Made by a program: the position numbers and the translations under genes
NCBI RefSeq assembly: GCF_026914185.1
Contig: NC_070566.1
Coordinates: 1,054,001 to 1,118,000 of the forward strand
Length of the DNA: 64,000 nt
Direction: 5' to 3'
Origin: Puccinia triticina
Taxonomy: Eukaryota > Basidiomycota > Pucciniomycetes > Pucciniales > Pucciniaceae
Shown here: positions 21,380 to 32,602 of the stretch, piece after piece
How positions within the stretch are numbered: the stretch's first letter is position 1
How the letters are laid out: each line of letters begins with the position of its first letter
Notes under the pieces: model-generated
What the model was told of the DNA's origin: nothing
What the model saw: the letters and a program-made list of their open reading frames with translations, nothing else
Databases searched by the model: none

Positions 21380-22300
21380 AAGGGCACATGGTGTGCATGG
21401 CATTAGCACACCCCAGGAATAGGGTGTGTTACTGCGCCCCCATTTTGGCAGGTATCCTACTAATGAACACCACTGAAACCTTAGCCGCGGTTACCCAAAG
21501 GGCCACAAAATTTTAAAGGGCACAGATTAAGCTCTGAAAGAAATATGATGAGCTGCATGGCATTAGCACACCTCAGGAATTAGGTGTGCTACTGTGCCCC
21601 CATTTTGGTGGTGTCCTACTAAGGAACACCACCAAAACCTTAGCCAAACCCATTCCTGGGGTTTTATAATGCCATGCAGCTCCTCTTATTTCTTTCAGAG
21701 CTTTATCTATGCACTGTAAAATTTTGGGACCCTTTGGGGGACTGTGGCTAAGGTTTTGGTGATGTTCATTAGCAGGAAACCAGCCAAAATGGGTGCACAG
21801 TAGCACACCCCATTCCTGGGGTTTGCTAATGTCATGCAGCTCATAATATTTCATTCAGGACTTAATAAGTGCACTTTAAAATTTTGGGACCCTTTGGGGA
21901 ACTGTGGCTAAGGTTTCAGTGGTGTTCATTAGTAGGATACCTCCCAAAATGGGGGCACAGTGACACACCCCATTCCTGGGTAGTTCTAATTCCATGCAAA
22001 TCACCATGTCATGTGGAGAAGGATTTCTTCCATCTGTAAAATTTTGGAGGGGCTTGGACGACACAGTGAGGAGTTTCTTTTTTTAATTTTTGCCATTTTT
22101 GCCAAAATATATTTCCAACTACCTTTTGGCATTTTCATTTTTGACTTCTGACTACCAAAATGCACCCGGGTAAATATTTGGTCCCCACAGCCTGTATGCA
22201 ACATTGAGGAGCGGTCCTCCCAATGTACACGCCGTTTGGTAGTTGGAAGTCAAAATATAGCCTTAGGTAGTTGATTAATCAAGACCCAAAATTTATGTAG
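21380..22300. repeat. Inverted-repeat family (ACCCTTTGGGG / CCAAAATGGG units)
   Basis: Units of about 160 bp carry TTTTGGGACCCTTTGGGG, CTAAGGTTT, GTTCATTAGTAGGA, CCAAAATGGGGGCACAGT and CACCCCATTCCTGGG. Units at about 21380-21640 run in one direction and those at 21640-22030 in the other. The right edge is an inverted TTGACTTC/GAAGTCAAA region ending near AATCAAGACCCAAAATTTAT (about 22277-22296). A second locus with the same unit and edge is at 30335-30840. Probably a foldback transposon; its termini are not fixed. Confidence 0.65.
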
Positions 22301-22612
22301 CGGAGAAGGAGTGCTTGAAGGCGGTCAAACCACACGAGGCACTTTGTACTATGATTTGTGTCAGCCTCAAGGCATGCAAGCAATCAGTTTACTGAGGGAC
22401 AAGGGGCTCACCCTGGCTGGCAATGTGTGATTGATACTTAGCGGATGTATCAGATGTGATTGGTGAGTGAGGCAAAATCAGCTGATGGGATTTAGAGGCA
22501 AATTGCGTGAGTACAGAAAAATGATGAGGAACCTAATCTTTGGATTTTGAGGCAGAGAAAGGACTATAGAACTGAGGAGAATGTTAGGAGAGACACCTTA
22601 TATGCCAATGGT

Positions 22613-23089
22613 CAATGGTGTATCCGCTGCGCTGCATATAGCGTAGCAAAGCGGTTAGCGCAGCAAATTTTTGGGTTGCTGCGCTACGCGCTACACGCAA
22701 CGGGAAGATTGCTGCGCTACGCGCTTTTTGATTTTCCCGGAAAAAAAAAAAAAAATAGCGCACAAAAGAAGCGATCACGTAGCGGTCAGCACCGCTTTTC
22801 TCTATGCCATGTGGGATCAAAAAAAAAAAAAGGAAAAAGGGTTTAACATACATAAAAACATGTTTAGAACATAAAACTGTTCCGCTATACGCTAATTTAG
22901 TGGGTAGCGTAGCAAATTTTTGCTTTCGCTAATGGCCCTGGGAGGGTAGCGGACAATTGCTGCGCGTAGCGATTAGCGCAGCGGTGTTCTCGCTGCGCTA
23001 TTGCTTTTTGGTCTGGTCACGTAGCGGTCAACTGCTGCGCTACGCTAAAAGGCCGCTTTTTTTAGCGTAGCGCAGCGGATACACCGTTG
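22613..23089. mobile_element. GC-rich MITE with 7-bp TSD (TAGCG family)
   Basis: The terminal inverted repeats are CAATGGTGTATCCGCTGCGC at 22613-22632 and GCGCAGCGGATACACCGTTG at 23070-23089, with one mismatch. An exact 7-bp duplication CAATGGT flanks the element at 22606-22612 and 23090-23096. The 477-bp body consists of TAGCG/CGCTA words plus an A14 tract. No coding capacity. Same size and style as 2970-3436. Confidence 0.82.
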
Positions 23090-23574
23090 CAATGGTGGCC
23101 AAGAGAACAAAACAAGGGGTGCTAAGCTCCTGTGGCAAGGAGGACAAAAAAGAGAGATTGTACTAGTTGTACAGGCTGCAACGCCGGGCCAAGCCCCAAT
23201 TTGTCATAGGGAGCATGTGCACCTCCTGTGTCAGGCAGGAGTCTATGTGTATGTACTCCTCACAGTCCTGAGTGTACAGGAAGGTTATGTACTACTGTCC
23301 AGTACACCCGTAGCCCACTACAACCAGATATATGGAATGTTCCATCCCCAGGGCTGGACTGCCTGGCCACTTTGGGAAAGCCTGACCCTTCTCCCGTGGG
23401 TACCCCCAAAGCAGACGGGCAACAACCATAAATACAACAGATACTACGTTCAGAACAAACTTCAGGTTGAAAATCACATAGATTAGCCAAAAGCCAGGTA
23501 CCCATATTCAGAGTTAGGGAACCACAGCACAGAATTTACACAGATCCAGTTCCAAGGACTTGAAGAGTTTCTCC

Positions 23575-24330
23575 GCAAGTTCTCTAGTACATATTTATCC
23601 AGCTTGCAGCCACCAAGGGACCTCTTGATGAGCTGGAGAGGACTGCCCTCGCCGAGCTGGATACATATGTATCCAGATTGCAAATAGAAATCCTCCAAGG
23701 GAGCTGGATTTGCCCAGCTTGCCATGAGATCTCCCTATCTGAGCTGGATATACACATATCCAGATTGCTGAGAAGACTCCTCCCAGAAAGCTGGATATTT
23801 TGTATCCATCTTGGCAAGGGATGAGTCATTTTGGTGAGCTGCAGATTGGCAAGGGAGTTCCACCCGGCAAGCTGGACACATATCCAGCTCTCTGGGTGGA
23901 CCTACCACTTTGACCAGAGGAATTCCTCTGGTCAAAGAGGTGTTCTAGATGCCTCCAACCAGACAGATCAATTCCTCCAGTCAGAGGTGTGAACTCCTCC
24001 TTGACCAGAGCTCCATCCAGAGGTGTGTATTCCTCCTTGACCAGAGGGCTCTGGTCAAAGAGGAGGATTCCCTCCCAGAAAACACTGGCTTACTTGCTAG
24101 GAGGAGTCCCTCCCAGCAAACACTGGCTTGTTTGCCTTCCAGATTACTGTAAGTGATGGCAAAATGCTGGATGGAGGAAAAAGGATTCTGCCACACCCAA
24201 AGATAGCACAGGCGGTACCTTTGGTACCCCCCAGGCTGTGCCAGGTGTGGTACTAGGTACCTGAGATTGGCCAGAAAGCAGTGTGGTACCCGGGTCCAAT
24301 ATGTACTGGTCATTTGGTCTGAAGGACCGG
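23575..24330. repeat. GAGCTGGATACATATGTATCCAG and CTCTGGTCAAAGAGG minisatellites
   Basis: About 23575-23900 holds palindromic units around GCTGGATA-CATAT-TATCCAG every 50-60 bp. About 23910-24160 holds units around CCTCTGGTCAAAGAGG and CTTGACCAGAG. These are hairpin-forming arrays of the same general design as 430-1830 but with different words. Confidence 0.65.
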
Positions 24331-26552
24331 TCTGTCTGACTCTGGACTCCGGGAGATAACCTGTTATGGAAAAAAGTTGTTTCTATCTAAGATTCTCCAG
24401 GTTGGAAACTCCTGATGCAAGATCAGGAATCTTTTGCATTTGGGGGTGTTCAAACTAAAGCCCCCAGGTTGGTGTTTTTGGCAGTGAAATTCTTTCCTGG
24501 AAATTGTACCTGCACAAGTTCCTGTGCAACCTGATTTCAACTTTGAAACCCCCTTTTGCACTCAAGCAAGCTTTCCAATGACACATGTGAGTAGGCTGAG
24601 AGCAGTCCCCAAAGGGCCGAGTGTATCACAGATTGATAAGCTTCCCTTTTGACTAACACCTAAGACAGCAGTAACCAACCATGTAAATATTTAAATACAA
24701 ATCAGCTGTCACCCTCTCACCTTCCTTTGCAGATTTTCCTACTGGAAATGAAAACCCTTTTACATGTATTTATTCTGCACCTATTTTACTTTCATCTTCA
24801 CTGGGTGCCTCCTGTCTATGGTGAAAGAAAATGACAACTGATTTCCCCCTCTTCCCCTCTCTCTTTTATCCGCTATTAATCTCTGGTTTGCAATAAATTT
24901 GTGAGGAAATATTTGCAAAAGGGTTTGGCGATTATTTTCCCCAACAATCACTGTGAAAAAAAACTCAAGAAGCTGCTGCCAGTTGACATGCAATATTACA
25001 AAGGCGCCTTTGTAATATTGCATTTCAACTGGCAGCAGTTTCTTGAGTTTTTTTCACAGTGAATTGCCTAAAGTTTGGCATAATATTTCAAAAAACCAGG
25101 AAGTCTTTTCCATCCCTATCCGACAAATTTTAGTGCACCCGTTGTATATGCAACAGTGTCATAGACTTGTGACTTGTTCAAGTGCCACAGTAGAATTGAG
25201 AGCCCGTTCAAGTAAATTGCTTGAATACACTTGGTTATTGATGTCTCACCCAGTCCGTTTAAGCAGATTGATTGAACGGACTGGGTTGATATAAATTGTC
25301 GGGCATCGACGCGGCGTTACATTGTATCCCGACGCCGGCGTTACATTGCATGTCAGGAATTGTAGGTGTTTGTTTGGCTCCAGGGGCCTATTTCTTTAGT
25401 TATATGTAGATTGATATGATCAGCTTTGTACGGCCGACGGGGTATTCCTGCGATAGCTAAAAAAAGAGACGGGTACAAGAGGTGAATGATTGATCATCCG
25501 GAAAGGGAAAGTGATAAAGAGGGGTTACTGACTCCCAAATACGGTATAGCTGTGCTAGCCCAGTAGCCGCGACGAAGGTGTTCACACTAGCCAGCGAATA
25601 GTTGATGGGAGTTATCTGTTAATGATCATCACCGGAGCCAAGTTCAAACAGGGTGTTCGTTAGATATTTCGTTTCTCTCGACAATACACTCTCCTCTCGC
25701 GCGCCATTGTTCATTGATTTGCTTCAATTAATCTCTCTGGCCAGGGGTCTTTTTTGTCTTTTTTACCTACCACAAATGAGTATCGTATCCAAATCAATCC
25801 TGTTGCCGATAAAGCTTGAAAAACGCATACATTCAAACATAAGCTATTGGGGTTGACTGAGAGAAATTGCGCCTTGGAGGTGTATAAGCTTACCGATGTT
25901 TTGGGATAACGATAGTTTCTCAGCTGGTCTGCTAAGATCTTTCACTCCAGCTATCACAAGTCCCCACTTGAACATCGGCGCCCAAAAGAAAATCGTTCTA
26001 GCATCGCATACCGGGTTTGTTCAAGTCCATGCAAAATCCGCCCCCAACAAAAGAGAGGAGATTTGTATTTTCGAAAGATCACTTTCAACATCAGTTATTT
26101 GGACCACAGCGAGGGAGATAAACTGACTTGGGACCTGTAAACAAAATGGGGATTCAAAATAACACAAGAAATGCGTCAGCTTGAGCCGTCAACTCGATCG
26201 ATCGACAAGAAAAAATAAAGGGTCTTTTGAGGAAGGGAGACCGAGAGATAAGGGAGGTACTGAACCCGCAGGATGGTTCAAGAAAGCCGTCAGTTTGCTT
26301 TGGACAGGAGCGCTGGCCATCGTGGATGTCGAGCTGGATGGAGATCTGGACAAATATTTATGTAGATAAAACTAAACAGGGGATGGTCACATACATCGAC
26401 CCCGGCCGCGACACACGGGTCGGGTATGTAGAGCCGGGGAGTACTGGCCGGTGAGGATTCCCGAACATGCACTACCGGGCAACTCGAACTTCACAGATTC
26501 TTCACAGCCTCCGGTACCATTAGAATCAGCTTCTCTTTGCACATGTTACCAT
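24331..26552. other. Intergenic, no gene seen apart from a palindrome
   Basis: AT-rich with scattered short open frames that lack family features. It contains the palindrome at 24948-25062 and an inverted CAGTCCGTT/AACGGACTG pair near 25250-25280. Confidence 0.45.
24948..25062. repeat. Near-perfect 115-bp palindrome (MITE-like hairpin)
   Basis: Two arms of 57-58 bp meet without a spacer at GGCGCC (25003-25008). The arms differ by about two substitutions and one base in an A/T tract. The outer ends are TCACTGTG/CACAGTGA. No clear target duplication. Probably a short foldback element. Confidence 0.85.
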
Positions 26553-26555
26553 TTA

Positions 26556-26712
26556 TGGTGTTCAAAATTGCATAAGATTTTTTTACATAAAATCATAAAC
26601 TGCAATTTTGGCTGGGAGATGTCACTTTAAGTTTTATGCACGCTGACATCTCCCAGCCAAAATTGGCTTTATGATTTTATGTAAACCGTGACATATGCAA
26701 TTTTGAACACCA
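26556..26712. mobile_element. 157-bp TA-flanked MITE, copy 1 (Tc1/mariner-like)
   Basis: The terminal inverted repeat is TGGTGTTCAAAATTGCATA, with the reverse complement TATGCAATTTTGAACACCA at the right end. It is flanked by TA on both sides (26554-26555, 26713-26714). An inner inverted pair GCTGGGAGATGTCA / TGACATCTCCCAGC lies near the middle. TA duplications are typical of Tc1/mariner. Confidence 0.85.
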
Positions 26713-26718
26713 TAATTA

Positions 26719-26874
26719 TGGTGTCCAAAATTGCATAAGATTTTTTACATAAAATCATAAACTGCAATTTTGGCTGGGAGATGTCACTTGAAGTTTTATG
26801 CACGCTGACATCTCCCAGCCAAAATTGGCTTTATGATTTTATGTAAACCGTGACATATGCAATTTTGAACACCA
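26719..26874. mobile_element. 156-bp TA-flanked MITE, copy 2 (Tc1/mariner-like)
   Basis: Nearly identical to copy 1 in the same orientation and six bases away (TAATTA between them). Flanked by TA at 26717-26718 and 26875-26876. The left TIR carries one change (GTGTCC for GTGTTC). Confidence 0.85.
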
Positions 26875-27249
26875 TACATGCACCCCATCAAACTTGTATC
26901 CTTGTCACTTGGAAGTAAGACGCCTTGGGAGGTCTTGTGAGGCCAAAACTGTGAGAACTTGTGCCCAAGCAATGGGTCCATTGAATTGTCCAGGAACAGC
27001 CTTAGCAAGAATGGCAGCTGAGCAGCCAAAATTGATTGAAAATACTTGAAAAAATGAAGATAGCTGATATCAAGGGCTACAACATGGACAGCTGGAATTT
27101 GGAGTAGAATAGTAGAGCTAATTATAAAATAAATGTAAATGCAAAGTTCCTGATTTTCTTCAAAACCCCCTGTCAGCCTCAGGCCAAGAATCTGAATTTA
27201 GTCCTTATGAGCCTCTCCTTCCCTCCTTGAGAGGTTTGGTTAAGCTTGC

Positions 27250-28101
27250 GGGCAACTGGGATCTAACTTATCAAAGTCACTCCCTCCATTTGGGGAGCTA
27301 TGGGGGAGATTTGGTGGGATTCACAATGGTAGGCCGCTACACTGCGCTAGAAATCAGCTAACTGCCAATTACAGCAGCGCAGCTGGCAACAGGATTTTCC
27401 AAACTCCCTGAATTTTGCAGCCTTAATTGACTGACCCCTCAGGGAGGCTTATAGTTCAATCCACACAAGGCAAGCAGTTGAATGCTGCAAAACAGACCAT
27501 GTTACCTGAACTGTCCTCAAGATGGAATTTTGGCTCTGCATCTGGTAACCAGTATGTACTGACTCCCTGATGCAATGGTCCTGCTGGACCATTTTGATCA
27601 GGGAGGCTCCTAGAATATTCTCACCAGTTTAAGTGGTTCAATGCTGTGGAAAGGGCCGCGTAATCTGCTGTTAGCTCATTTTTTGGCGTAGCATAGCGGC
27701 CCACCATTGGGATTTGGGAAGTGGGGGGAGGGAATTACACATAAAGCAACTGTTTGGGTGGGAGAGAACCCACTAAAAAGTGATGGAAATTCACTCTACA
27801 AATTTTCCAGCCTGCAGCTTCAAAGCTGTCCCTCCCATTATTGAGAGTTGAGGCAAGGGTGGACAGTTGCATTACAGTACATTACAGGGCCCTTTTGGGC
27901 AACTGGGATCTAACTTATCAAAGTCACTCCCTCCATTCGGGGGAGCTATGGGGGAGATTTGGTGGGAAGTGGTGGGAGGGAATTTCACATAAGCAACTGT
28001 TTGGGTGGTAGAACACCCACTAAAAAGTGATGAAAATTCACTCTACAAATTTTCGGCAAGGGTGGGCAGTTGCATTGCAGTACATTACAGGGCCCTTTTG
28101 G
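27250..28101. repeat. Tandem segmental duplication, one copy with an insertion
   Basis: Unit A (27250-27320 continuing at 27711-27896) and unit B (27897-28101) share GGGCAACTGGGATCTAACTT, the GGAGCTATGGGGGAGATTTG segment, CAACTGTTTGGGTGG, CACCCACTAAAAAGTGATG-like sequence and CAGTACATTACAGGGCCC. Unit A is split by the element at 27324-27709; unit B is not. Confidence 0.85.
27324..27709. mobile_element. GC-rich MITE, 386 bp, inserted in a duplicated segment
   Basis: The left end CAATGGTAGGCCGCTAC and right end AGCGGCCCACCATTG are inverted repeats matching the family at 22613-23089 and 2500. The flanks GGATTCA (27317-27323) and GGATTTG (27710-27716) form an imperfect 7-bp duplication. The paralogous unit at 27897-28101 lacks the element at this point. 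It has a lower TAGCG content than the other copies and is probably older. Confidence 0.72.
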
Positions 28102-29230
28102 ATACCATAGTTTTTTTTATTTATCCAAATGTTACATTTGAGTAACATAACTTTTTTTGGTAATGAAATGTAACATAACCTTTTTTATTTTTTATTTTTT
28201 GTGTTTTTGGATAACGTACCTGCTAAGTTTTGTAACATATTAGCATTTGGATAATGAGTTTACACCACGGGCATCTTGCTGTTGATGCAGTCTGCAGCCA
28301 CATCTGACAATTCAGTGGGATTCAAACCCCACACAACATTTGCCTGCAGCAGCAATGGGTAGTTACAATACGCTATAATAACCACCACTATCTGCCTAGT
28401 GTAACTCTTGCCATTACTACCCTCAGACATTAGCATTATCAGTAAAAGCCAGTTTTAAGCCCAGGCCTGTATTGTAACGCACCAGAATTTTTTGATGTGT
28501 TACTCGTGTTACTAGTTACGTAACATGCTAACTGCTTGATAACAAGATAAAGAGGGGCAAATGGCCTCCTCTGGCTAGTATAATGTCCAATGTCTGCCCC
28601 TCTGGGCGGGAATATATTGTAGCAGACTTCAAAGAAAGAAATTCCTGGGTGTGCAATATTGTAACCCACTTCTGTTACGGTTAATGCTAACATTAACAAG
28701 TGAAAAATCATTACAATATTGGTACGTTACCAATAAATGTACTGTACCTACCCGTTGTTGGGTGCAGCAACACTTTGATGCCATGTGTCACCCCCAAATC
28801 CTGCCTGCTGTGGTATGCTTTATGGTTACCCATCTAGCCAATTTCAAAAATTTCCTTTTTTTCTCATATGTACACTCTCAAATCACACAATATGGCAGCA
28901 CCACTGGATTCTACAGCCAAAACTACACAGGACACCATGGACAACACACCCTACACACCTCTGGATCACAAGTTACAACCCCTTCAAGACACCATCAGTT
29001 GGTTACACACACACAAACACCATACTCAGGTCATGTAATCCGTTACATGAACCACACTTACCCAGGACATGTAATCCTTTACATGAACCACTCTGATAGC
29101 TTGTCTACCATTTACATATACTTTACCTCATCAGCTGCACTCATTACATTGTGCTATGCACATGTCATGCAGTGTCATGCAGTGTTATGCACACTTGATG
29201 CAGGCTTATGCGGGTGCATGCAGACTAGTG
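28102..29230. other. Intergenic, AT-rich, no gene seen
   Basis: Rich in GTTACNTAACA words and T-runs. A 199-codon open frame at 28651-29250 is low-complexity (His/Thr/Tyr repeats from a TACATGAACCAC tandem at 29045-29095) and has no family features. Confidence 0.45.
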
Positions 29231-29324
29231 TAATAGGGGCTGCAGTCTGACAGTTGACAGATGACATCATGCAGGTGTCAAGATAGCAAAAACCGGTACC
29301 TGTTTGGGTATTTGCGGGCACCCT

Positions 29325-29700
29325 CCAGTAACTTTGGCGACCAGGAGGATTCCTTCTGGTCGCCGAGGTAACCTCTGCGAACAGGAGGTTGCCTTCTTGT
29401 TGCACGCCAAAGTTTTCTAACCTCTGCAACCAGGAGGATTTCATCTTGGTCGCCGAGGCCGTATAACCTTTGTGATCAGGATAATATCCTTCTGGTCGCA
29501 GAGGTTTTAGAACCTGTGCAACCGGGAGGGTTTCTTTCCTTCTGGTCGCCAAGATGAAGCATGGGCGACCAGAAGGAGTCCCTCGTGGTCAATGAGGTTG
29601 GATGTTCTCGGCGACCAGGCAGGTTTTTCTGGCTGCCAAGGCTGTAAACCCTTGGCAACCGGAAGGATCAGGCCTTCCGGTCAAAGAGGTGTGCGGGTGC
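29325..29700. repeat. GGCGACCAGGAGGATT minisatellite
   Basis: Units of about 45-50 bp around CGACCAGGAGGATTNCTTCTGGTCGCCGAGG. They are palindromic (CGACCAG...CTGGTCG), about seven copies. Same hairpin design as the other arrays. Confidence 0.75.
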
Positions 29701-29824
29701 GGGCGGGTGTGGAATGAATTACCCAGGTACCCGCCGGCTTTTTCCTCTTCTGCACCCGCACCCGCCAACAGATAGCGGATACCTGCAGCGGATGCAAATC
29801 AAAAATCTCTAGGGTGTGTGTTCC

Positions 29825-30265
29825 TCTTGTTGACTGGTCAGCTCAATGGCCGGTGCTGACCGGTCATCAAGGGGATTAATGTACACAGTACCTCAATGGG
29901 GCTGGTCATTTGTGTTGGGTGTTGGAGGAGGTGCAGTCCAGCCATCAAGGGGAGTGTGGACTCCTCTTGATGACCAGTAGCATCTGCCACTGGCCATTGA
30001 GGGAAGTGTGTACTCCTCTCAATGACCAGTTGGTGCCAACTATTGAGGGGAGTGTTGTGTACTCCTCTCAATGACCACTGGACCAGTTGCCTTTGGCGCC
30101 TGCGCCAACCGTCAAGGGGAGTGTGTACTCCTCTCAATGACCAGTCAGTGCCAACCATCAAGGGGAGTCTGTACTCCTCTCAATGGCCCGTTTGTCTGGC
30201 CATCAAGGGGTGTATATGTACTATGTACTCCCCTCAATGTCCAGCCTGCGCCGGCCATTGGGCCA
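29825..30265. repeat. CTCAATGACCAGT palindromic minisatellite
   Basis: About nine units of CTCAATGACCAGTNNNTGCCAACCATCAAGGGGAGTGTGTACTC type. The words TGACCGGTCATCAAGGGG show that it is a diverged relative of the array at 430-1830, here without visible TIRs. Confidence 0.75.
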
Positions 30266-30334
30266 GTGATTTGTATGTACTTACTTATGCAATTGCTGCT
30301 GCAACTGACAAATGCACATAATTGTGATGTGAAT

Positions 30335-30840
30335 AAGGCTTTGGTTGTGTTCCTTAGTAGGACACCTGCCAAAATGGGTGTGCAGCAGCACACCCCCCTT
30401 CATGAGGTTTTCTAATGTCATGCAGATCAAAAAATTGTTTTCAGAGGTTATTATGTGTGCTGTAAAGATTGAGACCCTTTGGGGCACTGGGTAAGGTTTT
30501 GGTGGTGATCCTTAGTAAGACACCTGCCAAAATGGGTGCACAGTAGCACACCCCTTTCCTGAGGTGTGCTGATTCCATACAGCTTGCCATGTGCTCTTCA
30601 GGGAAATTTTTTACCCTTGTAAATTTTATTTTTATTTTGCCAATGTTTGGAAAATTGAGGATCCAACTCCCAAATAATATTTTCAATTTGACTTCCAACT
30701 CCCAAAATCACCCCGGGTCAATTTTTGGTCTGGTGGACCCGGGGCAGACGTCCAAATACGGTCCTCTGGATGTCAGCAACTTCTGGGAGTCAGAAGTCAA
30801 ATTGTTGGGAGTCAGTTAGTCAAGACCCATAATTTATTGT
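30335..30840. repeat. Second copy of the ACCCTTTGGGG / CCAAAATGGG family
   Basis: Shares the unit words of 21380-22300 (CCAAAATGGGTG, CTAATGTCATGCAGATC, GACCCTTTGGGGCACTG). It ends with an inverted TTTGACTTCCAACTCCC / GGGAGTCAGAAGTCAAA pair and a terminal TCAAGACCCATAATTTAT, matching the right edge of the other locus. Confidence 0.65.
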
Positions 30841-31149
30841 GGTGTGACAATGGTCAATAACCCAAAACAAAAAAGAAGCACAATAAATCAAACTAATCCT
30901 AAAAAAATGCATCGAGTTACGTTCATAAAAAGAGAGTCAGAATTGGTTTGAGAATCACTGTGTATTCTGATAGGTAACAATTCTCATGCAATAAAAACAC
31001 ATTATTTTTTTGTTAAAAATCTCAAATTTGTACATGAAAATATAAATAGAAGAGAAAAAAAAGTAAGCAAACAAAGAAAAGTATGGTCAATGAAAGTAGA
31101 GAGAAAAATAAAAAGGAAAATTTAGTTAGTTGAAAATGATTGAATTGGA

Positions 31150-32602
31150 TTATGTCTGATAGTAGCTGTAATTTGTAGGATAGTTATCATCAGGATAAAC
31201 GGAGGCTTTGTTATTTGGGAGAGGTTTAGAAGGAGGGGAAGGCTGATGATGCTGGCTCTTGGGAGGATGGCCATGGACGGGCATCGGCGGGGGAGATTTG
31301 CCGATGCCGACGCCGGTGATGAGCCGGGCGGGGACGAGTTTACGGGCGGCCTTCGAGATCCGGTTGTAACGCTTCGTGCTTGCCTTCTTGTGCACCAGAT
31401 GGGCAGGGTCTGTAGGACGCCCGATTGGCTCCTGCTCCGACGGGGGCTCGTCTCGCGGTGCCGCAGGGCGCGCTTTCGGCGGCTTGGCTTCGTAGCTTAT
31501 CGGGATGTGCGAGATCTCGTCGGCTGCATTGTATTCAGTTGGTCTACAAAAGAAATGTCTCAGTCTCTACGCGCTTATGAGCCATCTTGGGATCTGTGCT
31601 GCGAGCTTACTGGGTTGGTTGCTTGGACGGCCCGTACGGATTGGTGCTTGAATTAAATGTCTGATCAGAGAACTCATGTTTTTCGAGATAGTGTCGAGGG
31701 TCGTCGGTGAGAGTAGCTACGCTGCTGGGATATCCGGGGGCCTCTGGTTCCGGACCAGGCCCGAAGCTGATGATGCTCTGGGTTTTCTTCTTCACCTTGA
31801 TTGTCTTTTTGTCGATGGGCCAGTTGAGGACCCGGTGCGATGAGGAAGAGGTGGATCCGGAACGTGTCAGAGAGTTCAGATTGTTATATGTCCGGCTCTC
31901 TTTGGATTCTGAGTCGGGCTCCGAGGACGGCGATGCGCCTTCATGAGTCACTCTTTTCTCCCTCCGTTTGATCTTAAAGCAGTAGTAGAAAATCCCGCCC
32001 AAGATCAAAGCCAAAGCGACTGTGACCACGACAATGGCTTCGATTAAGTTGGGCGGGAGGGTGTTGTGGACTAAGGCTGCTGAAGAAAGATTTGCAACGG
32101 ATTTGTTGGTAGGTTCGGGAGCAGCAGATAGTTGTTGCGGGGAGCTGATTGGGGGGTTTTTGCCATTGGGAGACGTGCTTCCAGCCAAGACCTGGCTGTT
32201 ATTGGCCGCCGGTATGTGAAGGCTTGGATCAGAGGTCGCGTTTGTGTGCGGCAAAGGGATGGGGAGGGAGGGAGTCGGGCGAGTCGCTGGTACATTGGTC
32301 GGTGAGGGTGTCGGAGGGGGTGATGGCGGCGGCGGTGTCGGAGGTGGTGGTGGTAGGGATGGCGGAGCTGTGGGCGTCGGAGGTCGAGGATTGGTAGGTG
32401 CTGGTGCGGCCTGAGTGTTGTCGTTCTGGGCTTGAGGGACTGTTGCAGGCTGGGGATTATTGCTTGCTGGGTCTGGTAATGGTCTGTTGTTGGGCGTGAA
32501 GAAGGAGGTTGAGGGGAGCCCGCCGGTAAGTTGGGAGACTGTTTGGGGGACCGCCCTAGCTCCCAACTTAGCACGGCGCTGTCGTGAGGCGCGTCGAGAC
32601 AT
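31150..32602 (-). CDS. Pro-rich single-pass membrane protein
   Basis: Family not recognised. Exons: 32602-31611 and 31543-31150, joined in frame (CAACCAACCCA|GTAAGC to TTTTGTAG|ACCAACTGA); 461 residues from this ATG. In order: a basic N-terminus (SRRASRQRRAK); a Pro/Thr/Ser-rich stalk with PPPPPTPPPPSPPPTPSP; several N-x-S/T sites; one membrane segment at about 188-212 (VVVTVALALILGGIFYYCF) followed by KIKRREKR; and a 250-residue Ser- and Lys-rich cytoplasmic tail. The layout matches the Lys/Pro-rich protein at 12967-16030 without obvious sequence similarity. No signal peptide follows this ATG, so a 5' exon may be missing; an acceptor-like CAG lies upstream at about 32633. A wall sensor or SKG6-like role is possible but unproven. 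Confidence 0.72.

Noticed and set aside
28310..28345. Second tRNA candidate from a B-box-like GGGTTTGAATCC
   Set aside because: No pairing A-box or acceptor stem at the right distance.
28651..29250. 199-codon plus-strand frame
   Set aside because: Low-complexity His/Thr/Tyr, built partly on a short tandem repeat, in a repeat desert.
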